A model generated the notes under the pieces. That model worked only from the letters and a program-made list of their open reading frames with translations, had not been told where the DNA came from and ran no database searches. Shown here piece by piece: positions 32,681-43,478 of a stretch of 64,000 nucleotides of DNA; position 1 is the first letter of the stretch; each line of letters begins with the position of its first letter. The stretch lies in the NCBI GenBank assembly GCA_004194705.1, contig SADC01001286.1, forward strand, positions 104,347 through 168,346. The letters are read 5' to 3'. A program made the translations under genes and the position numbers. Source of the stretch: Ditylenchus dipsaci. Lineage: Eukaryota > Nematoda > Chromadorea > Rhabditida > Anguinidae.

Positions 32681-33100
32681 TTTTGGGGTTATTTGACCAG
32701 TTCTAGGGGTAATTTGGGTCGCTGATTCCGATTCTGGCGTCAAAAAAGTCTTGAAAATTTTCAAAATATACACACCAATAAGTTTCAATAAAGATAGTCC
32801 AAATTTCTTCAGACTGTAGGATATTCACAGTTGAGATGGTGACACTATATTTTCAGTTGGCTATGATAACTGATAAAACATAGAGAGCTTTTTCATGCAC
32901 AGATTGTGTCAAGCTACAGGGTGTATAAAATTTTGACACGATTGGAAGGGTACAAAACTTTTAGCAGATAGAATTTCATAATTAAATCAGCTTGGACTGG
33001 CTTCGCTCGCTCTAACTATTTATAGTACATGGAAAAAAACTAGAATTTTTGATCGGCCGCTCTGTTATTTGACTTTCAATGCCAATGCTACTATCCATAG

Positions 33101-33373
33101 GTAAAACTTCGACTCGCTACAATTGTGACTCGCTACACTTTTTGCGACTCGCTACACTTTAACTTTTTTGTCCATTTCACCCAAAAACATGTACTACATG
33201 TTCCCCTATCCCTTGCAATGTGAAGTGTGCTGGTCTTGGCCGTTAAGCGGCCAACAATTGGTCTGGTACAATAATCTGTACCCACATAACAATAGAAAAT
33301 TAAATCTGTAGCGAGTCGCAATTGTAGCGAGTCGCAGTAGCGAGTCACAATTTGTAGCGAGTCGCAGGTCGTC
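33101..33373. mobile_element. MULE-like foldback, word GCGACTCGCTACA
   Basis: 273 bp with a perfect 10-bp duplication CTATCCATAG (33091-33100, 33374-33383). Each arm has three or four copies of GACTCGCTACA or its complement TGTAGCGAGTC. Ends GTAAAACTTC and GACGACCTG. It interrupts the first unit of the repeat described at 33380-34070. Confidence 0.85.
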
Positions 33374-33379
33374 CTATCC

Positions 33380-34070
33380 ATAGACTTCAGTCTGATGTTG
33401 TTGAGCTGTGGTGAATCAGAACTGATAGTTTTTTGGGCCGCTTCAGCAACTTGGATCACCACCAGCAGAAAAGAATAGCAACTAGAATTCCCGAAAAGAA
33501 AGAAGAGAAAAAAAAGAGAAAGACGGCGTACAATTCAAAGACCACTTATCTAATTGCCAGTTTTGATCGGCCGCTCTGTTAGCAACGTGACCAGAACAAA
33601 AGCAGGAAATTGCTGCCTCCTTGCCTCCACCATCTATGGATTTCAGTACAATCTTGTAGAGCGCTTCTACATCGAGATCAATAAACTTTTCAGCCATTCC
33701 AGCGACTTGGATCACCAGCTGCAAAAGAAGAACACAACTGGCATTCCTGAAATTAGAGAAGAAGAAGAAGAAGAAAAAGAAAGACGGCAAATAGTACAAC
33801 AACCATTTATCTGATTGCCGTGACCAGAACTGAAGTAAATGTTTCGGCTACTGCCCTCCATGAACTTCAGTGTAACTTTTTTCGAGACTTGCTGCATAAG
33901 AGCTGACAATCTTCTCAAGCAGCTTTTTTCTCCTGCAAAATGGGTTGAATAAAAGCCAGAATTTGTGTTCACATAAAAAGCTCATTCCGACTCGTTCATT
34001 TCTTTGCAGACCTGGCGACAGAAATCGGCTGAAATTTGGTGGTTTACCAAGATGGTTATCTCTGCTCATC
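33380..34070. repeat. Three diverged tandem units of about 230 bp
   Basis: Each unit has the features (as written on plus) ACTTGGATCACCA...GAA...AAAGAAAGACGG and CCATAGA/ATGGA-TTCAGT. On the minus strand the units read similar peptides (VIQVAEAAQKTI and VIQVAGMAEKFI; KSMDR, KSIDG). It may be duplicated exon debris. No complete gene can be built. Confidence 0.4.
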
Positions 34071-34309
34071 ATGTAATTGACTTATTTAACAAGTGTTACT
34101 ATATTTCCTGCACATGGTGACTCAAGAAACTCTCTCGACAGAAAAAAATTCGGCAATAACTCTATCGAAAAGCCGTAGATGCCAATATACAACAGGATCA
34201 TTCTATGGCTCCATATGTAAGTCGGGAATCGGTAGGATAGGTATGTCCACCCGAAACAGGCAGGACCAACCGATGAACTGTGTTGAACGTTATAAATACA
34301 AAAACGCAT

Positions 34310-34555
34310 ACCGTAAATAATCTATTAAACGGCCCCTCTCTAATAGACAGGCCCCCTTGAGGACCTACATATCAGCCTAGAAAAAGAAATTTGCAAATCT
34401 GTTTTTCGCGTTTTTTAGTAAGCACGAGCTTACTTGATTCCACTTTTAAAATTCTGGTTGAGCACGCAAAAATCTCAAAATCGACCCAAATTTTTTCCGA
34501 CTTTTTTAGGGTTGAAAAATAAACGGCCCCGGCAGTTTAATAGAGTATTTACGGT
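34310..34555. mobile_element. TACCGTAAAT-type MITE
   Basis: Left end TACCGTAAATAATCTATTAA, right end TTAATAGAGTATTTACGGTA, inner ACGGCCCC...GGCCCCGG. It lies 270 bases upstream of the F-box/dUTPase-like gene, so it could influence its promoter. Confidence 0.65.
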
Positions 34556-34820
34556 ATTATCCCAGATTTTTTTGCCGAAGAGCCTTACGGGCATTTTTTG
34601 AGCCGCCGATGAAAACTTGTGTTCAAACCGAGGGCTGAAAAAAAAGGAACAAAAGAGAGAAGATACCTAAGGCCTTGTGTTACGAGGTCGAAGCTCACAC
34701 AAAATACACCAACAAAGATTTTGATTGACAGTAATCAGGTGTATATTATCAGTTTTGATTGTCTGAGCACACCTTCTATTACAGCAAACACACAACCACT
34801 TCACAGCTTATTAATCAAAG

Positions 34821-37186
34821 ATGGCTATAACTATACCTGCTGATATCTGGCTAGAAGTACTGACTTATTTGGGAGTGAATGATGTCAAGAATTTGATTCA
34901 TCTGTCTAACTTGGCTTTTTCTCGACTTATTGTCTATCATGCCAGAAAAGTGGGATTCATGAAGGTAAGCTTTTAGAATCTAAACGCTTTTGTAAATATT
35001 AACTTGCGATTTATTTGGCTAAATTGTAAATGGGGCATTTTGAAGAAGTTGGAGGCTTCTACTTATAAAAAAATCAACGTGTGGTCACTTAAAATCGGAG
35101 GAAATTCCGAGGTGCCGTGTATGTAGTCACTAGGGTCGGGTGATGTGAATATTCCCGAAAATAACCCGAGACTATCACCGCTAATTTGCGATCGACCTAG
35201 AAGGACTAAAGAGTCATGCAACCGGCCACCCTATTGCAGAAAATACGGTGAGGTCAAATGCAAGGTCAAAATAACTTGAATCTAGAATTCAAGGTAAGCT
35301 CAAGAAGAACCTGATTTTGAGTTTCGCAAAAACAGCCAAGACCCAATCATAAGTAATTATTCATAGCCTAATCTGGCCCAATCATAGAAATCCATACGCT
35401 AGTTGCACCTAAAAAAATCTTAAATTTTTTACTGTCTTGAAAAGAAATCATATCCAAAACATGTCTGTTGTTTTTCAATTCGCGTTATACAGGGCGATTA
35501 AAGAAATTCGCCGGTTTTGAAAGGGGCATAACTTTTTTCATATACCGTTTTTCGAATTTAAACAGAAATTCGAAAAATATCTATGAAAAAAGTTATGCCC
35601 ATTTCAAAACCGGCGAATTTCTTGAATCATCCTGTATATGCATGGTCCCATCACCAAATTTTACTAACAAAGCTCCGTAATAAAAATGTCTTTTTAATCG
35701 ACACTCCACGGAATTCAGCGAATAAAAAAGTACAGCTCTTCTGGCGTTAAAAACACTCCCAAATTTCACACTCAGGTGAAAACTCTATGTGTCCGTGCCT
35801 TTAGTTCCACCGCAAATGGCCATTATTTCGTTTCTATCTCTTTTTTTGTAGGAAATGCCTAAGATTTTCTACAAGAAGTCAACCGAAGCGGTCGCTGATC
35901 TCAAGAAGACTGATTCAGGATACGAGTTGGTTGCCTCAAAAGATTATGCTGTCGAAGTTGCTCCATGGGGTAAGAAATTTTCGTTGTCCTGTTTAGACTG
36001 ATACAGTCGACTCTCGTCTATGTGACACCCCAAAAGTTCGTCCCCGCCTTGAGTCCGACACTTTTTTTAGCTCTATTTTCGAAGTCTTTTGCCAAATGTG
36101 ATTCGCCAGTGTGGTCCAAAATTTCACAAGGATTCTGATTTTGCCGATCGTTTTTCCAAAATATTTTCATGTTGCCGTAAAGACCCGCGCCTCTCAGTTA
36201 TCTGACACCCCATTTTAAAAATCAGATGTCAGATAACCGAGAGGTGCGGGTCTTTATGACAACATGAAAAGATTTTAGAAAAACGATCGGCAAAATCAAA
36301 TTCTTGCGATGTTTCAGACTAGACTTGCGAATCACATTTAGCAGAAGATTTTGAAAATAGGACTGAAAAAAGTGTCGGACCCAAGGCGGGAATGAATTTT
36401 GGGGGTGTCAGATAGACGAAAGTCGACTGTACTGTTATTAGGATCAACCATATTTTGATACTACAGATACTCGAGTGGTCAACACAGGGATCAGCTTCAT
36501 AGTCCCGAATGGAGTGAAAGCTAAGATATTTAGTGCGGCTAATCCTCATTGGGCTTTGATTTCGGAAGAGTGTATGAAGAAGGGAGAACACACACCAAAA
36601 AAGCTTATCGTCCAGAACATATCGGGTAACTCTCGTCCTGTAAGTTGTTTCAGTCTGCTGTTCGGTGGAATTTTTTCATTCTGATCTGTTAAGGTCCCAG
36701 CCAATGAAGCTCTTGCGAAGATTATTTTCTACTGTGAAGGCTTGTTCTCCAGAAACTGCTACCTCGCTTCATCCGGTACTGTCACAGTGCCAGCTAATGG
36801 TCAGTGTTTTTCGGCTAGACTTTTCGGTTAATAAACTACTTGTTTTGAGGTATCAAGTCAGTTCCCATCCAAGTGTTCATCCCGGGTTCCGAAATGCAGT
36901 CTTTTCAGCCGTTTTTGAAGGATGGGAGTACGGCTCTGATAGTTGGTGCGAGTGAATTCAGAATGGGACAAGAAGTCTTCGTAGTTCCTCAGATTGTCGG
37001 TTCTCCAATTCCTGATGATTTCTCCCTGGATGTTGCTAATTCTTCTGCTACAGATGTAAGCTATTATCATCATTATTCGCTCACGTAACTGAACTTTTTT
37101 TATTCTAGGTGGTGCTGAGCCCTGGTAATAAGCTAGCTTTCTTCTCAGCGTATCCGTTCCAGAATTATGACCTCAAGTTGGCTTGA
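34821..37186 (+). CDS. F-box plus dUTPase-like fusion protein
   Basis: Six exons join in frame: 34821-34964, 35852-35969, 36467-36639, 36694-36799, 36862-37055, 37109-37186, giving about 270 residues. Exon 1 (48 codons) is an F-box: IPADIWLEVLTYLGVNDVKN then LIHLSNLAFSRLI. From exon 2 the order of dUTPase motifs can be followed: DSGYELVASKDYAV (like the family's AGYDLYA start), VVNTGISFIVPNGVKAKIFS (like DTGI-x-PxG-GRI), then LIVQNISGNSRPVPANEALA (like the NxG...v-x-GdriAQ strand). The catalytic-motif residues are largely lost, so binding rather than dUTP hydrolysis is likelier. Exons 5-6 may be a second, more diverged copy of the fold. F-box proteins recruit substrates to SCF ligases; a dUTPase-type trimer-forming domain would be an unusual substrate arm. 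The F-box is fairly sure; the dUTPase relation is inference. Confidence 0.6.
35490..35634. mobile_element. Tc1/mariner-like MITE in intron 1
   Basis: 145 bp, ends CAGGGCGATTAAAGAAATTC and GAATTTCTTGAATCATCCTG, TA on both sides (35488-35489, 35635-35636). Confidence 0.75.
36004..36429. mobile_element. pogo/Tigger-like MITE in intron 2
   Basis: 426 bp, ends CAGTCGACTCTCGTCTATG and ATAGACGAAAGTCGACTG, TA on both sides. Same family and length as 15154-15579. It ends 37 bases before exon 3. Confidence 0.8.
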
Positions 37187-37279
37187 AGCTCTTTATTGAC
37201 CGTAAATTATCCGTCCACATCTGAATTGACTATAATCCCAATGTTGGCCTACGAGCCTTTGACATCTCTTCTTTTCATG

Positions 37280-37285
37280 AATAAA
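37280..37285 (+). promoter_or_regulatory. Polyadenylation signal AATAAA
   Basis: Canonical AATAAA 94 bases after the stop codon of the F-box/dUTPase-like gene. Confidence 0.6.
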
Positions 37286-37549
37286 ACTCTTGCTTCTGTA
37301 GCTCTTTTAGGTGGTTTTCACTGGTTATATTCTGATTGTCGTAATTTTTGCAGCTGTGAGCGGTGATGAAAATGTCTCGATTCGAGACTGCCCTAGTGCT
37401 CCTACCGCTATTTGGTCGCAGTCATTCTTTTATGTCTCCGTGATTCCGTCGCATACTTTCTTTGATACTGTGATTAATCTTTATTAGTTCCAATTTCGCG
37501 TGTGAGTTCATCTAGCGGTTTCGCTCAGTGGGAGCACTTAACCTTTACT

Positions 37550-37790
37550 CCCACCACTCAATTAACCTTGACCCCCACCAGTAAATCAGCTTGGGGACCA
37601 AGGCAAAAAAAATTCCATTTTTTCAATACTAATAATATTGTTGCATAAAAATAATTAAAAAGTGCAAATATATTATTTTTGAGACCTGTTTTAAGATTTG
37701 AAAAAAAAAATGCGAATAAAATTTTTTTCGCCTTGGTCCCCCAAGCTGATTTACTCGTGGGGGTCAAGGTTAATTGAGTGGTGGGGTATA
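37550..37790. mobile_element. Foldback with CCTTGGTCCCC core
   Basis: Arms CCCACCACTCAATTAACC...CAGCTTGGGGACCAAGGC and the reverse complement, about 65 bases each. The inner end GCCTTGGTCCCC matches the core of several unrelated foldbacks. Confidence 0.75.
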
Positions 37791-37799
37791 AGTAAATTT

Positions 37800-38110
37800 A
37801 TAGCTCTTTCACAAACGTTGGAGTCAGCGTTGGAGTTGGAGTATTTTGTTTATGAACGCGTTTTTACTCCAACTCCAAGTCCGACTCCAACGCCAACTCC
37901 GACTCCAACCCTTTCATAAAAAAACACCAACTCCAACGCCAACTCCAACGCCAACTCCGACTTTAATTATTATTATTTATATTCTTATTATTTAATCTTA
38001 GTAGTTGGAGTCGGCGTTGGAGTTGGAGTAAAAAGGTGTTCATAAAACAATTACTCCAGCTCCAATTCCAACTCCAACGCCGACTCCAACGTTGGTGAAA
38101 GAGCTATTAG
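37800..38110. repeat. Foldback built of GTTGGA hexamers
   Basis: Starts TAGCTCTTTCACAAACGTTGG and ends CCAACGTTGGTGAAAGAGCTA. Between them, blocks of GTTGGA and TCCAAC alternate strand four times. 24480-24520 and 19620-19660 have a diverged relative (CTCTTTCACAAAGGTTGTC). Confidence 0.7.
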
Positions 38111-38392
38111 CCGCTCACTGAGTTCGTACCAGCTGGGTTGGCAAGTTGTGGGTTTTTTGCGCTCGGTGTAGCTTTTTTTAAAACCTTTTTTCTCTCTCAA
38201 TTGCTTGCCTTCTCAAATATTTATTATTTATTATGCATCTAATATTTCTATATACCAGTTGCAAGACATTTTCCTTGCCTTTTTATTGTGTTCTTGTTCT
38301 TGTTAATAAAAAACCTTAATAAAAATTTTTTTATCAGAGTGGACGACCACTTGGTTTGGTGCATGTATCACCCAGCAGAACTGAGGTTTGAT

Positions 38393-38513
38393 TAGGGTTG
38401 GGTAATTCTCCGGACAAATATTTTTTTGGGTAATTACCCAAAGGCCGGAGAAATACTCAAAGATGTCTTTACGATAAGTATTTCTCCCGGTAATTACCCA
38501 TCACCCAACCTTA
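38393..38513. mobile_element. hAT-like MITE
   Basis: 121 bp, ends TAGGGTTGGGTAATT and CATCACCCAACCTTA, perfect 8-bp duplication GGTTTGAT (38385-38392, 38514-38521). Confidence 0.75.
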
Positions 38514-38599
38514 GGTTTGATTAGAGAAAACATTTAAAATAATAGGAGCTTTTTGCAAGACAAATAAGTTAATTCAGAAATTTAAAACTAGGGCTGTGA

Positions 38600-39460
38600 A
38601 TTTTCCCGGTAAGATTCTTTCCGAGAATATTCTCGGAAAGAATCTCTTTTTTTGGTAAGAATCAAAAATAATCTTTTATTGCCACAATTCAATCCAAATC
38701 ATTCATAAAAGCATCAAGTTGCGCTTGATGAAGGTCACTTGAGAGGCTGCATCGACTTTCATCATATAATCAACCATAAAAATGCAACTCAAACAGCTCA
38801 AAAACCAACTGGTTGCGAAGGATAGGTGGATTTGGTCGTACCGAGTACTTCAGTAATACCACATACATGTATTACCATCTCTTACAGACCACTATTTGGG
38901 TTAGATTCTCATTTCCGAATTTCAGTAATAGAATAAATGACAAAACAGAAGCAAAATAACACAAACAAACAAAAACTGAATTAAAAAATACAGGATTCTA
39001 AAATTAGGGTCTAAATGCGGAAGGCCCAAACGCGTGGATACCCTTAGAAAATACAAAGAAAATTCCCACTGGAATGCCAGTAAGTCTAAAATTCCAGTAT
39101 TACCAGTGGGATTCCAGTAGTAAATTAGTGGATTTCCGCCAAATTGCCATTTTTAATAATAATAAATCCAGTGTATTGCCACTGGAATCAGTGGTAAATT
39201 GGCGGATTCCACTAATTTGCCACTTAATCAGCGATTTACCACTGGAATGCCAGTGGTATCCACTAAAATTTCAGACTTTCTGGCATTCTAGTGGGAGTTA
39301 CTGGTTGGCCAGTGGTCATTTAGTGGTTGTCCACCTCATTTTTTGTGATAGCGGTTTAGTTTGCTTCGGCATTGTGGCTGAAAAGTTCAAAAGAGTAAAG
39401 GTAACACCAAAAAACTGCAAAAAATTGTTGAACGAAAGGTGAAAAAATTGAAAAAGATTA
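38600..39460. other. Gene-free stretch with short palindromes
   Basis: 38613-38655 is a palindrome (GATTCTTTCCGAGAATATTCTCGGAAAGAATC region). 39060-39310 repeats CCACTGGAATGCCAGT- and TAAATTAGTGG-type words in both orientations. No supported gene. Confidence 0.5.
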
Positions 39461-39502
39461 TTCGGGCGGCGGTAAATTGAACCTATATAAATTCAACCTC
39501 GG

Positions 39503-39936
39503 TAGGGTTGTCGGCTTGGCGTTATGCATATTTGAAAATTTTTAGATACTTTTTATATTTTAGCCCTTATTTAATAATATTTTTCGTCTCTATAATAGCG
39601 CAAATGAAAGTTTAGAATCTTGGCTACACATTGGTATATAAAACTTGAGCCTTTGCGAAAAAAAAACCAGAAAATTTCGTCAAGACACTTTCGGCTTGCC
39701 CAGGCAGATTTCGGCTTGGGCAAGCCGAAATCGCATTTTCTAAGCCGAAATTGTTTTGATTAAAATTTCTAATTTTTTTTTTGCAAATGCACAAGTTTTA
39801 TATACCAATGTGTAGCCAAGATTCTAAACTTTTATTTGCGCTATTATAAAGACGAAAAATATGATGAAACTAGAGCTAAAATATAAAAAGCATCTAAAAA
39901 TTTTCAAATATGCATAACGCCAAGCCGACAACCCTA
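39503..39936. mobile_element. hAT-like MITE
   Basis: 434 bp, ends TAGGGTTGTCGGC and GCCGACAACCCTA, perfect 8-bp duplication AACCTCGG (39495-39502, 39937-39944). The long arms run through TGCATATTTGAAAATTTTTA. Same family as 17754-17929. Confidence 0.9.
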
Positions 39937-40518
39937 AACCTCGGTAAATTGAACCTCAAAATTTGTCTTGAAAGGATTTTTTTTTCAAATAAGATTTTAT
40001 CCAGTCCGGTTGCCAGATCACAGTGTTTCAAGGGAGGCAGCATATTTCACCGTGGTGAATTCCCGGTCCGGTAAATTTACCCGTGGTAAATCCGCGCACT
40101 AAATTTCTGAAGTCACAGTTTCGAATCCTGGTGCTAGTAAACATCATTTTTTCTGGAATAACAGTCCTGAACTAACTTTTATAAGACCAGTAAGCCTCTG
40201 TCCTGTAAACAGTTTTGGTCCACTCAATCTATATCCGAGTACAGGTGGTGAATCAAGATGACCACCTGGAATATTTTTTTATATTATGTTTGCAAACTAA
40301 TCTATCTCTCTCTAATTATTTTTATCCTTAATTCCAGGGTTTTAATCGGTCGGCTTTTTGGATTGGTTGTTCTGAAAAAAACCGGTTTTTTCCCGGTTCT
40401 GCTAATCGGCCGAATGCGACCTTACTTAACTTTTTCAAAAATAAATTTTATTCAAACCACTTTTTAACATTCAAACATAAGGACAATCATCATCAAACAA
40501 TTATTCGAAGTTAGAACA

Positions 40519-40815
40519 GTGTTCTACCCAAGATTTCTTTACTCATTTCTCTTCTATCCAGTTACCAGGATCCAAAGCTTCGTAGCCATTCTCGATCGCC
40601 TATTCTTGCAAGAACTCCCTAAATTATTGTTGGTCAAAGTAAACGCTTTCGAAAAATTTTACTTGCTCAGGCTAGTGTGTTCTGTGCCATCCCCGAAGGA
40701 TCGAAAGTTGAAGCTCTCTCTATTCGAATATGCCATGAAAACTAAAAACATTTATAAGGTTTTAAAAATACCTGGGCATTTGCTCTCCACTTTTCCATCC
40801 ACTCCAAGCTGGTAA
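40519..40815 (+). CDS. Unrecognised exon-like frame
   Basis: Open through VTRIQSFVAILDRLFLQELP then AFEKFYLLRLVCSVPSP. The layout is F-box-like, and FxKxxLLRLVC matches 31.65 kb with different synonymous codons. A short intron (AAG/GTTTTA to CCAAG, about 50 nt) would extend it to LVKDAVP before a GTAAGT donor near 40830. No downstream exon was found, so it may be a gene fragment inside the foldback. Confidence 0.35.
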   Translation: MFYPRFLYSFLFYPVTRIQSFVAILDRLFLQELPKLLLVKVNAFEKFYLLRLVCSVPSPKDRKLKLSLFEYAMKTKNIYKVLKIPGHLLSTFPSTPSW

Positions 40816-41435
40816 AAGATGCAGTGCCAGTAAGTTCGCTTTTCTATTTGCTCTTTTCGCCAGTATATATATTCCTCGAAAAGACCCATCGGTTTGTTCT
40901 TCTCGCTTAAAAGCATCTCCATTACGAACTACTAAACAATGTTCAACAATTGGCCAAAAAGTAAAAAGGGACTATATGTACAAATGATGACCGACACTTA
41001 GTTGCCAACACTTGGCGATCTACATATACTTCAACCACTAAACTACCACCAAGCTACCACCCAAGTAACACTATCTAGATGAGAGAGACCTTGGTAGCAC
41101 AACCACAAAAATGCTTTTAGATATTAGATCGAGCCCATACTATGGGGTCGACCTAATATCCTTGTGGTTTTCCTACCCTTTCCGGGTGCTTACCTATCAC
41201 CGAAATGGTTACTTTTTATACGCCGAAAAAATTAAAAAGGTTCTGATAAAAACAGTCTCAAGACAAATTTTCAGGTTCAATTTACCCAGGTTCAATTTAC
41301 CTCAGGTTCAATTTGTATAGGTTCAATTTGTATAGGTTCAATTTACCAATAGATCCGGAGAAAATTCTCTTTCACCCTATTTTCCAAACTAACAAAAAGA
41401 ACGAATCTCCCTGTTCATTCAACGAAAGGGACCAA

Positions 41436-41810
41436 TAAACGACCAATCCTGTAAACGACCAATTCTGTAAAAACCTTCTGTAAACGCCCAATTCTGTAAA
41501 CGACCAATTCTGTAAACGACCAATTCTGTAAACGACCAATTTCTGTAAACAACCAATTCTGTAAACAACCAATTCTGTAAACGACCAATTCTGTAAACGA
41601 CCAATTCTGTAAACAACCAATTCTGTAAACGACCAATTCTGTAAACGCCAATTCTGTAAACGACCAATTCTGTAAACGCCCAATTCTGTAAACGACCAAT
41701 TCTGTAAACGTCCAGTTTTGTAAACGACCAATTCTGTAAACGACCAGTTTTGTGACGACCAATTCTGTAAACGGCTAGTTTTGTAAACGACTAGTTTTGT
41801 AGCGACCAAT
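41436..41810. repeat. 16-bp minisatellite, word CCAATTCTGTAAACGA
   Basis: About 22 units, with a few 15- or 17-base variants. Its right edge reads ...GCGACCAATCAGCCTGTACCC, and CCTGTACCC is also the right end of the foldback at 49180-50595. So this may be a one-armed or deleted foldback. The long open frames on both strands are repeat artefacts. Confidence 0.85.
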
Positions 41811-41934
41811 CAGCCTGTACCCAGTAATGAGATTCTGATTAGTTAAAACAGGATTTTGATCTTAACAAATCGCTTTCAGCACGCACTTTTAGGTTTGAAA
41901 GTATTGTTTTTTTGTTCCTTAGAAATAATAAAAA

Positions 41935-42415
41935 TTTGTGGGCAAATTTACGTGTGGGCGAATTTACCATCGCCTGTTTTTCGGAGTACTGTGGCGGTGA
42001 AATTAAACATTCACAAGCAGTTTTAGTAAAACTAAGTATAATTGTAGACACGACCTTACTGACGTACTGATTAATGTCGCACTCATTACTCATAACCGGA
42101 TACGCACCAAACCAAAATTGAGAAATGCTTTTGAAGTGCCAAAACAAAACATACCGGGAAATTATGTCGGGCAAATTTTTTCGCGGGCAAATTATGTCGG
42201 GCAAATTTTTGTCGGGCGAATTTTGTCGTTTACCCGTTGCCAGACGTCCTTATTCATAAGAAGGATCAAATTGAATTGTTGACCCTAAAGTCTGAATTCT
42301 TAGGGTCCGTGTCATTTCACCGCCGGGTCATTTCACCGTACGGTCATTTCACCGTCTGTATCATTTCACCGTCCGTATTATTTCACCGTCTATATCGTAT
42401 TTCAGCTGTTGAAAA
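41935..42415. repeat. Word arrays GGGCAAATTT and GTCATTTCACCG
   Basis: 41939-41975 and 42160-42235 hold GGGCAAATT/GGGCGAATT words. 42303-42410 starts GGGTCCGTGTCATTTCACCG and repeats TCATTTCACCGTNNG about five times. The start resembles the GGTCCGTGACA terminus at 54159. No matching opposite arm seen. The flank 42415-43090 holds no gene. Confidence 0.6.
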
Positions 42416-43100
42416 CTGTCTTCATTAACCCTCTTTTGCCGGTTGGCCATATTTTGGCCAGTTTGAAAATTCATCCAAAATAAGACTAATTGCTCACCTA
42501 CAGAAATATTTTTTTTTAAAAGATAGAGAAAAAGTTGGCGAACATTTTAGGGATGAAAGACTGAACAGAAAACAAACAGATTAAAAGTTGTATTTTGGCC
42601 GTTTTCTATCACACGATTTTATAACTTTATCTGGTCTAGTGAAGCAACAATATCATTTACATCATGCCTTTTGCTTATGTGATATAAAAGCACTATTCCT
42701 AAAGATAGGAATGCATTTTTACCTGCAAGTGTGGAAATATAAAAGTTATATTTTCGAAGCAATTATAATCGTGGCCATATTTTGGCCAACCGGCCCAAAG
42801 CTGTATTTTTCAAAAAACTATGTAATTTAATTCATTTATTCATCCATTTATCGGTTTTTGCCTACCCTTTTTAGTGAGTTTTTGTTCTGTTTGACATGTC
42901 GTTATTTTTTCAAACAAAAATGAATTCGAAAATTAGTTTAGCCATAATAGAAAATGATTTGGAATACAAATTTCGAAAAATCAAGCATTCGCACCCTAGA
43001 TGCAAGGAATGTAGAAAGCACCGATCAGTGACGTGCAAAAAGTGTTAAATACCGCTTCAAATTAAATTTTTTAAGTTGCTTGATGATTTGTAGGGGAGCA

Positions 43101-43376
43101 TAGAGTTGGGAAAATAGCCGGCTATTTTCTTTCCGGCTATTTAGCCGGCTATATAGCCGGCTATTTTCTTTTTTTCCGGCTATTTTTGGCTATTTTCTCA
43201 ACCCTTGTGAAGAAGAGTTATACGTATACATGTATATAACAGCTATACAAAATAGCCGGTTTCTCACTGATCTGCTATTTTCTAGAAAATAGCCGCTATT
43301 TTCTAGAAAATAGCCGGCTATATTCCGGCTATATAGCCGGCTATAATCTCGGCTATATAGCCGTTGGTCAACTCTA
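43101..43376. mobile_element. hAT-like MITE, word TAGCCGGCTAT
   Basis: 276 bp, ends TAGAGTTGGGAAAATAGCC and GCCGTTGGTCAACTCTA, perfect 8-bp duplication GGGGAGCA (43093-43100, 43377-43384). The inside is almost only AGCCGGCTAT words, themselves palindromic. Confidence 0.85.
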
Positions 43377-43478
43377 GGGGAGCATTGCCGAAATTGTAAA
43401 AAAGTTTCGAACAATTGTCTTCGAAATAGAGTCAGTTTTTAAATTGGCGCCATAACTATTTTTACCGCTTTGAGCCGG

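Larger units (their letters stand above)
39460..41352. mobile_element. Large foldback, word GGTAAATTGAACCT
   Basis: The left arm has TAAATTGAACC and GGTAAATTGAACCTCAAAA then TTTGTCTTGA. The right arm (41255-41352) has the complement, TCAAGACAAATTTTCAGGTT, and four more copies of GGTTCAATTT. A hAT MITE is nested in the left arm. The interior holds the exon-like frame at 40519. Confidence 0.6.

Noticed and set aside
41372..41809. Long open frames rich in VVYRIGRLQNW on the minus strand
   Set aside because: They are translations of the 16-bp minisatellite, open in three frames because the unit has no stop in those frames.
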